Shown here: positions 1-9,345 of the stretch, piece after piece
Layout: each line of letters opens with the position of its first letter
How positions within the stretch are numbered: position 1 is the stretch's first letter
Source of the DNA: Oligoflexus sp.
GTDB lineage: Bacteria > Bdellovibrionota_B > Oligoflexia > Oligoflexales > Oligoflexaceae
DNA length: 64,000 bases
Assembly (NCBI RefSeq): GCF_035712445.1
Contig: NZ_DASTAT010000064.1
Location: 1-64,000 of the forward strand
Reading direction: 5' to 3'
Notes under the pieces: generated by a model
Told to the model about the DNA's origin: nothing
What the model saw: only the letters and a program-made list of their open reading frames with translations
Databases searched by the model: none
Program-made: the position numbers and the translations under genes

Positions 1-448
1 CCGCGGCCTTATGAATGGCGCGGCGAATGTCAGCATAGGTTCCGCAGCGGCAGATATTTCCGGCCATCGCCGTATCGATATCCTGATCGCTGGGTTTGGG
101 TTTTTGCGTCAGCAGCGCGGTTGCAGCCAGAATCTGCCCCGATTGACAGTAGCCGCATTGAGGCACGCTCAATTCCTGCCAGGCATTCTGAAGGGCAGCC
201 CCGACCTTGCCTTCCAGACCTTCGATCGTCGTGATCTTACGACCAGCGACGGCGCTGATCGGCGTTACACAGCTGCGCAGGGGTTCACCATCGACGAGTA
301 CGGTACACGCTCCACACTGGGCCATGCCGCAGCCGTATTTGGTGCCGGTGAGTCCAACCAGATCACGCAGGGCCCAGAGCACAGGCATCTCGGCCTCGGC
401 GTCCACCTTCACGGTTTGGCCATTGATGTTTAAATCATAGGCTGCCAT
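1..448 (-). CDS. (2Fe-2S)-binding subunit of a molybdenum hydroxylase (partial)
   Basis: Small iron-sulfur subunit of a xanthine dehydrogenase/isoquinoline 1-oxidoreductase-type enzyme, which passes electrons from the molybdenum subunit. The reading frame is open to the window edge, so the C-terminus is missing. I translated it directly: an N-terminal plant-type ferredoxin motif ([17 protein letters not shown], with a further Cys in LRSCV) is followed by the second [2Fe-2S] helical domain with CGYCQSGQ and ICRCGTY. Both four-cysteine sets are complete. Start: the ATG at 448 has GAGG six bases upstream; an in-frame ATG at 460 gives MRFKMAAYD but has no good ribosome site. The partner large subunit should lie beyond position 1. 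The substrate cannot be told from this subunit. Confidence 0.93.
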   Translation of the reverse strand, partial: MAAYDLNINGQTVKVDAEAEMPVLWALRDLVGLTGTKYGCGMAQCGACTVLVDGEPLRSCVTPISAVAGRKITTIEGLEGKVGAALQNAWQELSVPQCGYCQSGQILAATALLTQKPKPSDQDIDTAMAGNICRCGTYADIRRAIHKAA

Positions 449-623
449 CTTGAACCTCATATCTTGCAGGGTTGAAAAACGGGAAATTTTTCATTGCGAA
501 CAATGGGATGACTTTCGCATAACCGATGGGGGCTTGGATAGGGATTTTGAGTTGACGGGGGGTTGATACCAGGCCGGGAAGCATGGATAAGGCGGGACCG
601 AAGCCCCACCTTGTCAGACGTGA

Positions 624-2750
624 TCAGGGAGCGGCCGCAGGTTTTCCGGTCGCAGGTGCAGGACCAAGCTTCTCCCAAAGGTAGACGAAGCTCAAGGCCT
701 GGCGTTCGGCCAGCTGCTGCAGGTTTGCGCTGGCGCTGTGTCCGCCTTCGATGTTTTCAAAGTAAAGGAAAGGTTTCTTCAGATCAGCCATGCGCGCCGC
801 CATTTTCCGCGCGTGACCAGGATGCACGCGGTCATCCTTGGTCGACGTCATGAAGAAGACTTCCGGATATTTCTTATCAGCCTTCAGATTCTGAAACGGC
901 GAATACTTCGCAATGTAAGACGCCTGTTTCGGATCATCAGGGTTGCCGTATTCCGCCATCCAGCTGGCGCCAGCGAGCAGACGGTGAAAGCGCATCATGT
1001 CCAGCAAAGGCACCTGGCACACGACGGCATTGAAAAGCTCAGGATTCTGGGTGAACGTCGCGCCCATCAAAAGACCACCGTTGCTGCCGCCTTGGATACC
1101 AAGATGTGCGGGCGTCGTGACCTTTTTAGCGATCAGATCTTTGGCCACCGAACTGAAATCATCAAAAGCCTTCTGGCGATTTTCCTTCAGAGCCGCCTGA
1201 TGCCAGGTCGGGCCGAATTCCCCGCCGCCGCGGATGTTGGCCAGGACGTAAACCCCGCCGCGTTCCAGCCACAGCTTACCTGCCACGGTCAGATACGAGG
1301 GCTGCATGGAGACTTCAAATCCACCGTAAGCATAAAGCAGGGTGGGATTCTGTCCATTCATCGCCAGATCTTTGCGATGGATCAGGAAATAAGGGATTTT
1401 TGTGCCATCGGTGCTGCTGGCGAATTCCTGGCGAATCTCGAGTCCATCCGCTTTGAAACGCGCCGGCAGCTGCATGACGAGCTGCTTTTGCATCGTCGCG
1501 CCATCCATCGCATAAAGGCTGGTGGGAGTCAGGAAATCTTCGTAGCTCAGAAGGATGCGATTGCTGTCTTCATCCACCGAACGGAAATTGATCGTGCCCT
1601 TGTCATCCAAAGGCAGAAGCTGCGACGCCCATTTTTTGTCTTTCAACTCAAAGCGCAGCACCTTGTTCCGCACGTTATCCAAAAGCGCCACGTACACATA
1701 ATCCTTGCTCACGCCCACACCATCAAGGGCCTGCGTAGCCGTTGGACCATAGACGAGGGCGATCGGTGTCTTGCCCTGAACGAGTTCATTCAATGGCGCG
1801 GTCAGGAGCGAACCCGGCTCGAAACCTGCAAGTTTCGTGCGATTGGCAAAAAGCAGCTGGCCTTGAAAAATACCTTTCACATCGACATCAGTTGGCAAAG
1901 GCAAACGGGTGATCTTGCCATCCTTATAAACAGAAACCTCTGCGGTGAAGAAGGTATCCGCACGCACCATCAGCACATGATTGTCTTTTCCATCATGCAG
2001 AACGAGCGAGCTGACGGAGACATCGGCTTTTTGCCCTTCGAAAACTTTGGTTGCGGCGCTGGGGGGCGTGCCGCGTTTCCAGATTTTCACCTGCATGGGG
2101 TAACCGGAATCCGTTTTCGGCGTACCTTCCAGAGCATCAGCCAGGAACACAGTGTCCATATTCAGCCATTCCAGGCGGGACTTGCTGGCGGGCAATTGGA
2201 AGCCGTCTTTCACGAATTCTTTTTTCGTCAGATCAAACTCACGAACCTGGGCCGCGTCGCTCCCACCTTCCGATAGGACAAGCAGACAGCGCTCGTATTG
2301 GGGCCGCAGACAGTCCGAGCCACCGAAGACAAAGCTCTTGCCTTCCTTCTTGGCCAGGGCATCGACGTCCAGCAGGACTTCCCACTGTGGTTTATTATTC
2401 TTGTAGGCATCCCAGCTGGTCCGGCGCCAGATACCGCGGACGTGCTCGGCGTCCTGCCAAAAGTTATAGACGTAGTCGCCCTGAATACGTCCGTCGGCTA
2501 TTTTATCCTTGGCTTCCAAGATCTCCAGGGCCTGGGCTTTGAAGCTTTTAAAATCTTTGTGAGCGTGCAGCTTATCGAGAGTACGGGTATTCTGTTTCCG
2601 CACCCAATCCAACGCCTCCTTGCCTTCCACCTCTTCCAGCCATTGGTAATCCGAGTCATTCTTCGCTGCGGTCATCGCCGGTTTTCCTTCAACATGAGGC
2701 GTGATAAGGAGAGCACCCAGGGTCACCCCTTTCCAGAAATTCATTCGCAC
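624..2750 (-). CDS. Prolyl oligopeptidase family serine peptidase (S9)
   Basis: 708-residue peptidase of family S9, close to the usual length for prolyl oligopeptidase, which cleaves short peptides after proline. The N-terminal two thirds have the low-complexity beta pattern of the family's propeller. The C-terminal alpha/beta hydrolase domain carries the nucleophile motif GGSNGGLL (Ser about 556), KDDRVHP (catalytic Asp about 639-640) and EGGHSA (His about 671), so the triad looks intact. The start is read as GTG at 2750 because AAGGA lies seven bases upstream; an ATG two codons later is the alternative. A short hydrophobic N-terminus (VTLGALLITP) could be a weak signal peptide, so export is possible but not certain. 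The C-terminus ends in an Ala/Pro-rich tail. It stands alone, with no operon partner. Confidence 0.93.
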   Translation of the reverse strand: MRMNFWKGVTLGALLITPHVEGKPAMTAAKNDSDYQWLEEVEGKEALDWVRKQNTRTLDKLHAHKDFKSFKAQALEILEAKDKIADGRIQGDYVYNFWQDAEHVRGIWRRTSWDAYKNNKPQWEVLLDVDALAKKEGKSFVFGGSDCLRPQYERCLLVLSEGGSDAAQVREFDLTKKEFVKDGFQLPASKSRLEWLNMDTVFLADALEGTPKTDSGYPMQVKIWKRGTPPSAATKVFEGQKADVSVSSLVLHDGKDNHVLMVRADTFFTAEVSVYKDGKITRLPLPTDVDVKGIFQGQLLFANRTKLAGFEPGSLLTAPLNELVQGKTPIALVYGPTATQALDGVGVSKDYVYVALLDNVRNKVLRFELKDKKWASQLLPLDDKGTINFRSVDEDSNRILLSYEDFLTPTSLYAMDGATMQKQLVMQLPARFKADGLEIRQEFASSTDGTKIPYFLIHRKDLAMNGQNPTLLYAYGGFEVSMQPSYLTVAGKLWLERGGVYVLANIRGGGEFGPTWHQAALKENRQKAFDDFSSVAKDLIAKKVTTPAHLGIQGGSNGGLLMGATFTQNPELFNAVVCQVPLLDMMRFHRLLAGASWMAEYGNPDDPKQASYIAKYSPFQNLKADKKYPEVFFMTSTKDDRVHPGHARKMAARMADLKKPFLYFENIEGGHSASANLQQLAERQALSFVYLWEKLGPAPATGKPAAAP

Positions 2751-2943
2751 AATGATATCCTTCCTTCTGAAACAATTATCCGTGGCTCAGGGATGTATCG
2801 ACGACACCTTAAAAGCCGATGGTTTTCTTGTAAAGGGGATTTCCGCAAGCCGCCCCGCCTACGCAGCCATTCGGCGCGCAAGTCCGGCGCATCTCACGGG
2901 TTAGAACACCGATGCGGATCAGAGGCAGGCCAGGGCTCGAGGC

Positions 2944-5454
2944 TTAGAACCCAAAGCGATCCTCACCCTCCTGCAGTTCCAAGGGACAAGGGTGCAAGTG
3001 CCACACATCGCGCGTATACTCCTGCACAGCGCGGTCGGATGAAAACCAGCCGATCCGCGCGATGTTCATCAGAGACTTCTGCTGCCAGGCCTTCTGATCG
3101 CCGTAGACGCGATCCACCTCTTCATTGATGCGCACATAATCCGGGAAATCCGCCAGGTGATAATAGTGGTCGCCCCAGGTCATGAGCGTATCCCAGATCG
3201 GTTGGAAGTGCTCCCGATCACTGCGATAGAAATAGCCTCTTTGGATTTCATCCAGGATGCGGCGAATGTTTTCGTGCTTATGATAGTAGTCCTGCGCGCG
3301 ATAGCCCTGGGCCTGAAGCGTCCGCAATTCATTCACAGTATGCCCGAAAATAAAAATGTTGTCCTGCCCGACGTGATCGCGGATTTCGATATTCGCGCCA
3401 TCCAGAGTCCCGAGGATCAAAGATCCATTCAAGCAGAACTTCATATTCCCCGTGCCCGACGCTTCCGTGCCTGCCGTGGAAATCTGTTCGGAAAGATTCG
3501 CCGCGGGGATGATGCGTTCCGCGAGCGACACGTTGTAGTTGGGCAGAAATACGACCTTCAGCCGATCGCGGGTCAGAGGATCACGGTTGATCATGGCCGC
3601 GGCCGCGTGAATGAACTGAATGATGAGCTTGGCCATCTTATAACCGGGCGCGGCCTTGCCCGCGAAGACCACGGTCCGAGGCTGCTGCTGTTTATCATAG
3701 TTGGTCCGCAGCTCGTGATAGAGATGAAGGCAATGCAGGATTTTGAGGAGCTGCCTTTTGTATTCGTGGATTCGCTTCACGAGCACATCATACATGCTGT
3801 TCGGATCGACCTTCTCGCCCAGCTCCTGGTGAATGAGAGTCGCCAGACGCTCTTTGTTATGCCGCTTGATCAAAGCCAGTTTCTCTAAAAACAACTGGTC
3901 ATCGACGAACTTTTCCAGACCCTGCAGCTGCTCCAGGTCGGTCACCCAGTTCTCGTGCCCCAGGCTTTCGGTTATGAGCGCGCTCAATTCGGGATTCGCG
4001 AGGCGCAGCCAGCGCCGGGGACTTATGCCATTGGTCTTGTTATGGAACTTGTTCGGAAAGATGCGGTTGAACTCGGGAAAGACCTTTTCCTTTAGAAGAG
4101 TCGTATGCAAAGCCGCGACCCCGTTCACGGAAAAACTGGTGGCCACTGCGAGATTCGCCATGCGGACTTCGGGATTCGGTCCCTGCCCAAGGATGGAAAC
4201 GCGATCTATGAAGTTCTTGTCATAGATCGGCTTATCCTTCAGCGTTCGCAGGAAACGCCGATTCATTTCTTCGATGATTTGATAATGCCGCGGCAGGGTT
4301 TGCCGGAACATGCTTCCTGGCCAGCATTCCAAGGCCTCAGGCATCACCGTGTGGTTGGTGAACGCGATGGTCTGCTGGGTGATGGCCTGGGCCTCTTCCC
4401 AGGACAGGCTTTCCTCATCAATCAAAAGCCGCATGAGTTCCGGTATGGCCAGCGTCGGATGGGTGTCGTTGAGCTGAATCACCACCTTGTTCGGCAGATC
4501 CAGGATGGAATCGTTGGCGTTCTTGAAGCGCCGCAGGATATCCTGGAGGGACGCCGCCACCAAAAAATACTGCTGCTTCAAACGCAGAAGTTTTCCCAGC
4601 TCATTTGAATCGTTCGGATAAAGGACTTTGGACAGCACCTCGCTTTGCACCTTGTCCATCACCGCACCGACGTAATCGCCGGAATCAAAGATATTGAAGT
4701 GAAACTCCTCGTCAGCTTTGGCCGCCCAGAGTCGCAGGGAATTCACATTATGCGTGCCGTAGCCGGGCACCGGCAGATCGTGCGGAACGGCCAGCACGCG
4801 GTACTCAGGTTCCCAGGCCGCAAAAATATGGCCCTGGACGTTTTCATGAAAGACGCTGCTGCCTCCGAAGCCTATTTCATAGGCATGGATATTCTTCTCG
4901 ATCTCGATCGGATGACCGAAGCGTAGCCACGGATCCGGCACTTCCTTCTGCGCGCCGCGCTCGATGACCTGGCGGAACATGCCAAACTCAAAGCGGATGC
5001 CGTAACCGTAGGCGGGCAAATTCAAAGTGCTCAACGAATCCAGGTAACAGGCCGCAAGACGTCCCAGTCCACCGTTGCCAAGGCCGGGATCGACTTCAAG
5101 ATCCGCGATGGCATCCAAATCCAGGCCCATCCCGCGCATGGCTTCTCGCCCGACCTCAAGAAGATCGAGATTGATGAGAGCATTCTTGACCAAACGCCCT
5201 AAAAGGTATTCCATGGAGAGATAATAGAGTCGTTTGCCATTACTCCGAAAGTAAGTTCCTTGAGTCGCGATCCAGCGACTCATCAGGAGTTCTCTTACGG
5301 TGTGGCATAGTCCGAGCAACTGTTCGCGTGCTGTGGAATGCTCCAGGACGGTACCAAAATTGTGCTCAAGACTTTTGCGAAAAGTGATCTGAAATGCCGC
5401 CACTTTCTCGGCGTCGGACGGATGATCCAGGATCACGTCTATGATGTCACGCAT
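2944..5454 (-). CDS. glgP: Glycogen/alpha-glucan phosphorylase
   Basis: 836-residue GT35 phosphorylase that releases glucose-1-phosphate from alpha-1,4-glucan ends, a usual length for bacterial enzymes. Strong family signatures are visible: STLNLPAYGYGIRFEFGMF, the ATP/active-site region QLNDTHPTLAIPELMR, and the pyridoxal-phosphate motif EASGTGNMKF, whose Lys binds the cofactor. The start is set at the ATG at 5454, which has AGAGG six bases upstream; an in-frame ATG at 5487 would add MHIISDPKRPT but lacks a ribosome site. It is divergent from the 4-alpha-glucanotransferase gene (88 bp apart), so both may share a regulatory region. Phosphorylase plus debranching enzymes is a complete glycogen breakdown set. 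Confidence 0.97.
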   Translation of the reverse strand: MRDIIDVILDHPSDAEKVAAFQITFRKSLEHNFGTVLEHSTAREQLLGLCHTVRELLMSRWIATQGTYFRSNGKRLYYLSMEYLLGRLVKNALINLDLLEVGREAMRGMGLDLDAIADLEVDPGLGNGGLGRLAACYLDSLSTLNLPAYGYGIRFEFGMFRQVIERGAQKEVPDPWLRFGHPIEIEKNIHAYEIGFGGSSVFHENVQGHIFAAWEPEYRVLAVPHDLPVPGYGTHNVNSLRLWAAKADEEFHFNIFDSGDYVGAVMDKVQSEVLSKVLYPNDSNELGKLLRLKQQYFLVAASLQDILRRFKNANDSILDLPNKVVIQLNDTHPTLAIPELMRLLIDEESLSWEEAQAITQQTIAFTNHTVMPEALECWPGSMFRQTLPRHYQIIEEMNRRFLRTLKDKPIYDKNFIDRVSILGQGPNPEVRMANLAVATSFSVNGVAALHTTLLKEKVFPEFNRIFPNKFHNKTNGISPRRWLRLANPELSALITESLGHENWVTDLEQLQGLEKFVDDQLFLEKLALIKRHNKERLATLIHQELGEKVDPNSMYDVLVKRIHEYKRQLLKILHCLHLYHELRTNYDKQQQPRTVVFAGKAAPGYKMAKLIIQFIHAAAAMINRDPLTRDRLKVVFLPNYNVSLAERIIPAANLSEQISTAGTEASGTGNMKFCLNGSLILGTLDGANIEIRDHVGQDNIFIFGHTVNELRTLQAQGYRAQDYYHKHENIRRILDEIQRGYFYRSDREHFQPIWDTLMTWGDHYYHLADFPDYVRINEEVDRVYGDQKAWQQKSLMNIARIGWFSSDRAVQEYTRDVWHLHPCPLELQEGEDRFGF

Positions 5455-5542
5455 GGTGGGCCTCTTCGGGTCGGAAATTATGTGCAAGACTTACATTCAG
5501 CAACACGCCCCTACCTTAGCAAAGGGGTTCGAGGAAACCAAT

Positions 5543-7228
5543 ATGCATGCGAGATTAGATCGAAGATGCCGCCTACCCGCGAGTGGACTCCAAATCGGCA
5601 AGGAATCACAGGTTTTGATGATGGTGAAAGGCGGTCGCCACGGTCGCGTAAGGCTTAGGCAAGGCGACGTTCTGCAGATCGAACTGCAATTCAAAGAGAA
5701 GGCTTCGGCACCAGCCGTCAGGCTTTATTCGAATCTGACGGCCTCGGGTGACTTCGCGGACCTTGATGTCGTCGCCGATGCGAGCGGCTCTTTCAAGATC
5801 CAGGTCCCGACGCCCCAGGCGGGGACTTTCTTCTTCACTCTTCAATATACCATGGACGGCCAGCAATGGTTTTGGATGCGCGGCGATCTTTGGCAGCTGC
5901 TCGTCTTCCCCAAACCGCTTCAGGCACTCCGGCTCTATACTCTTATCCCAACAGCCAGCGGTCCGATGTCTCAGTGGAAAGCTGTACTGCAAAGAGCCGC
6001 TGAACTCGGCTTTAACATGGTTCATATTCTGCCAGTCACGAAACAGGGCTATTCCGAAAGCCCCTATGCCGCCACCGATCTCTTTGCGATCGAGCCGGAT
6101 TTTCTGCCTGCCGGAGCCGATCCTGCCAGCATGAAAGACTTTGAAGAACTGGTCGACGAGGCCCGAAAACTCGGGCTGGGTCTTTGTTTGGACCTTGTGC
6201 TCAATCACGTGGCGATCGACAGTGAAATCGTCAGGCTCTGCCCGCACTGGATCCACCCCGACGCCATCGAAGACGATGGGCTCAAGCGCAACGGCTTCAT
6301 GAATCATGATGGCTTTCACAAGTGGAATGATCTGGCCCTGATCAACTACCAGCATCCTGATCCCCATGTCCGGCGCGAGATCTGGGAGCATATGGAGAAC
6401 TATGCGCTGTTCTGGGGAGCTTACGCCGCCGAGACAGGCGGCATGATCCGCCTGGATAATCTGCACAGCACAGACCCGTCGTTCGCCATGCATGTCACGC
6501 ACAGACTGCGCCGCGAGTATCCTGGCCTTGGCATACTCGCCGAACTCTTCACGCATCCAGAAGCGACTCAAAAAGTCTTGCAGCATTATGAAGTCGACCT
6601 TCTTTTGGCGACGACCTGGGAACACCACTTCTCGGAAGAATTGCGCCGCTACTTTCGCTACATTCATGAAACCGTGCCGATGATCCCCTGGTTTACGCCG
6701 ATCAATTCCCACGACAGCGGCGTGCCCGCCGAGGAATTCGCGGACGTCCTGGCCACGCGTCCACGCTATATTCTTTGTGCGCTGCTCGGCATTGGCGCCA
6801 CGGGCCTGACGCAAGGAGTCGAGGATGGCATCGAGGAGAAAGTCAACTTCATCGGTCGTAATCCCGGTGTGCCACCAGCCGCGAACGCCAGCGATTTCTG
6901 GCCGATGATCCAACGCACGCATGAGCTGCTGGCTCAGCATTCCGTGTTTCAGCAGCAAGGCAATGTTGAGTTTCTCGATCATGGCCATGTGGCCATCATC
7001 GCAGCCCTGCGCCTTTCCAAGCAGACTGGAGAAGCTCACGCACTCGTCATCGCCAATCTCGACATTCATCAGCCCCAGAGCATTCATCTCGATTTGCAGT
7101 CAATCGGCCTTGGGCAATACTCGCTAACGGATGCGTTTAGTGCTGAGCGTTGGGCCCTGGACGGTCATGATCTCAGCTGCACCTTGGACGCCTGCGGTTT
7201 CCGGGTGATCCTGATCCAAAAAAACTGA
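5543..7228 (+). CDS. GH13 4-alpha-glucanotransferase, debranching-enzyme type
   Basis: 561-residue GH13 protein. The four GH13 regions are visible: LDLVLNHV, GGMIRLDNLHSTDP (nucleophile Asp), ILAELFTHPE (acid/base Glu) and INSHDSG. The second and third regions (RLDN-HST and AELFT) resemble the 4-alpha-glucanotransferase half of eukaryotic glycogen debranching enzyme (AGL/Gdb1) rather than secreted alpha-amylases. No signal peptide is present, so it should be cytosolic. The next gene encodes the amylo-1,6-glucosidase half, so I infer that the two proteins debranch phosphorylase limit dextrin together. Start: ATG at 5543, with GAGGA about seven bases upstream. An in-frame ATG at 5441 overlaps the divergent glgP start and is unlikely. 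A generic alpha-amylase role is the alternative. Confidence 0.85.
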   Translation: MHARLDRRCRLPASGLQIGKESQVLMMVKGGRHGRVRLRQGDVLQIELQFKEKASAPAVRLYSNLTASGDFADLDVVADASGSFKIQVPTPQAGTFFFTLQYTMDGQQWFWMRGDLWQLLVFPKPLQALRLYTLIPTASGPMSQWKAVLQRAAELGFNMVHILPVTKQGYSESPYAATDLFAIEPDFLPAGADPASMKDFEELVDEARKLGLGLCLDLVLNHVAIDSEIVRLCPHWIHPDAIEDDGLKRNGFMNHDGFHKWNDLALINYQHPDPHVRREIWEHMENYALFWGAYAAETGGMIRLDNLHSTDPSFAMHVTHRLRREYPGLGILAELFTHPEATQKVLQHYEVDLLLATTWEHHFSEELRRYFRYIHETVPMIPWFTPINSHDSGVPAEEFADVLATRPRYILCALLGIGATGLTQGVEDGIEEKVNFIGRNPGVPPAANASDFWPMIQRTHELLAQHSVFQQQGNVEFLDHGHVAIIAALRLSKQTGEAHALVIANLDIHQPQSIHLDLQSIGLGQYSLTDAFSAERWALDGHDLSCTLDACGFRVILIQKN

Positions 7229-7358
7229 CATTGGTGATTTACGTCGACCTCTATCCTACCGGGCGGTGCTTGCCGTCCATCATTTACCTATTGATTTTTG
7301 ACGAAATTCCTCTAAAGATGCGATCCAGGACAACATTGTCGGCAAAGCGAGATTCAAC

Positions 7359-9311
7359 ATGCTCCCTATTACCAAGGCCGCCCTCGCTGACCTTCCGCAG
7401 CTCCTTCAACGTGAGTGGCTTGATGCCAATTGTCGTGGCAGTTACTCAAGCAGCACCATCCTCGACTGCCCCACGCGGCGCTATCACGGCCTTCTGGTCA
7501 GTGATGCGGGCATGTTGAATGAAAAACATGTTTGCCTCGCGAAGCTTGAAGCGAGTCTGAGCCTGCGCGGGCGCACGATAGATCTTTACACGAATAAGCA
7601 CCCAGGTTCGGTCTACTACCCCGAGGGTTACTCCCATTTTGAAACCTTCGAATACGATCTTTATCCCGTCATCACATGGCGCGTGGGTGCCTTTCTCCTG
7701 CAGCGTTCCTGTATGCTGCTGCACGACCGCGATGCCGTCGTCCTTCGCTATAAGCTCCTGGGCACAGAATCCATCCAGGTGGCTTTAAGGCCGCTCCTTT
7801 CGTATCGCAATCATCATCATCTGCAGCATGAAACCAGCGAATTCCAAGTCAAGACGTTTCCTGAGTCCACGGGCCATAAAATCGAACCTCTGCCGGGCAA
7901 GCCCGCTTTTTTCATGGGCAGTGATCGCGAGATACCCTTCTATCCCGGGCCCTATTGGGTCAAGCAGGTGGAATACGCGCGCGAGCAGGAGCGTGGCTTC
8001 GACTACCAGGAAGACCTTTTCTGCCCAGGCGTTTATGAAACGGTTCTGGAACCGGATCAGGACCTTTACCTGATCTTTGGTTTCGAACCGATTGCGCGCA
8101 GCAGCATCCGCGAACTCTGGAAGAAGGAAGAGCAGCGGCGGCGCTCGCTGCACCAGCGCTTTCTTGGGGAAGGCGAACCCATCGCCCAGGTGAAGTTCGA
8201 GGCGGAAAAATTTTTAGTCCAAAGGGCTGATGGCAGTCCCTCGATCGTCGCCGGCTATCCATGGTTCGGCGAATGGGGCCGCGATACGATGATTGCGCTG
8301 CCGGGCCTCACGCTCGGTCGTGGGGAACCGGAACGGCTGCTGCCTATCGTTCGCACCTATCTCCGTCAGGCGAAAACTGGCCTGATTCCAAATTATCTGG
8401 GCATCGGCGAGCACAGCGGCAGCTATAATTCCGTCGACGCCACATTTTGGATGGTTTCGGCCTTGCAGCAATACTGGACAGCCACGCGCGATCTGGAAGG
8501 CATGAAAAGTATCCTGCCGGATTTGGTACACATTATGGATGATCTGGTGCAGGGTCGTAATCATTTGGTACGGATCAGCGACGACGGGCTCATGCAAGCA
8601 GGCTCGGCCAATACCCAGGTGACCTGGATGGATGCCACAGTCGATGGTGTTCCGGTCACACCCCGCGGCGGCTATCCCGTCGAGATCAACGCGCTCTGGA
8701 TTGCGACTCTGGCCTTTTTGCAGGATTTTTCGGCCCACATTCGGGTACCAGCCTGGATTGGCCTTCTGGAAAAGGCTCCGGCAGCTTTCCGCAATAAATT
8801 TTGGATTGCCGAAGGCGGTTACCTTGCGGATTGCGTGAGTCCCCATGGGGCTCCTGATCGCCGCATTCGGCCGAATCAAATCGTGGCCGTGAGCCTCGAT
8901 TATTGCCCCCTGAACAAAGAGCAGCAGCAATCCGTGCTGGATGTCGTCACGAGTCACCTCATCACGCCCTATGGCCTGCGCACGCTGAGTCCCGAGGATC
9001 CTGCCTTCGTTCCCTTTTATCAAGGCGGCCCGAAGGAACGCGATGCGGCCTATCATCAGGGCACGGTCTGGCCCTGGCTGATCAGCCCTTATATGAAGGC
9101 TGTGCTGAAAGTCCATGAAGATCCCGAGAAGGCGCGGGAATTTCTGCGTCGCAACTTCTCTGCGCTCTGGCAGGAACACTTAATGCAGAGGGACGTGATG
9201 GGTGTTTCGGAAATTTTTGATGCCCTGCATCCATACAAACCGGATGGCTGTCTCACGCAGGCCTGGAGCATGGCGGCCCTGATCGAACTGTTGAACGAGT
9301 TAAAGGTCTGA
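7359..9311 (+). CDS. Amylo-alpha-1,6-glucosidase (glycogen debranching, GDE family)
   Basis: 650-residue protein with an N-terminal GDE_N-like beta-sandwich (about residues 10-230, including the family-typical CPTRRYHGLLV) and a C-terminal (alpha/alpha)6 barrel (about 280-640) with WFGEWGRDTMIALPG, the WMDATVDG region and YHQGTVWPW. These are hallmarks of the GDE_C/GH133 family, which removes the alpha-1,6-linked glucose stub left after glucan transfer. No signal peptide. It follows the 4-alpha-glucanotransferase gene by 130 bp and precedes the GT4 and GH57 genes, all in one direction, consistent with an operon. The ribosome site before ATG 7359 is weak (GCGAGA). Confidence 0.93.
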   Translation: MLPITKAALADLPQLLQREWLDANCRGSYSSSTILDCPTRRYHGLLVSDAGMLNEKHVCLAKLEASLSLRGRTIDLYTNKHPGSVYYPEGYSHFETFEYDLYPVITWRVGAFLLQRSCMLLHDRDAVVLRYKLLGTESIQVALRPLLSYRNHHHLQHETSEFQVKTFPESTGHKIEPLPGKPAFFMGSDREIPFYPGPYWVKQVEYAREQERGFDYQEDLFCPGVYETVLEPDQDLYLIFGFEPIARSSIRELWKKEEQRRRSLHQRFLGEGEPIAQVKFEAEKFLVQRADGSPSIVAGYPWFGEWGRDTMIALPGLTLGRGEPERLLPIVRTYLRQAKTGLIPNYLGIGEHSGSYNSVDATFWMVSALQQYWTATRDLEGMKSILPDLVHIMDDLVQGRNHLVRISDDGLMQAGSANTQVTWMDATVDGVPVTPRGGYPVEINALWIATLAFLQDFSAHIRVPAWIGLLEKAPAAFRNKFWIAEGGYLADCVSPHGAPDRRIRPNQIVAVSLDYCPLNKEQQQSVLDVVTSHLITPYGLRTLSPEDPAFVPFYQGGPKERDAAYHQGTVWPWLISPYMKAVLKVHEDPEKAREFLRRNFSALWQEHLMQRDVMGVSEIFDALHPYKPDGCLTQAWSMAALIELLNELKV

Positions 9312-9345
9312 CGCAAAAAAATCTGACAGATGGTGGGATGGAGCT

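Noticed and set aside
738..2276. Long open frame antisense to the peptidase gene
   Set aside because: Its complement has all the S9 motifs; this frame has no ribosome site or recognisable domain and is a product of codon bias.
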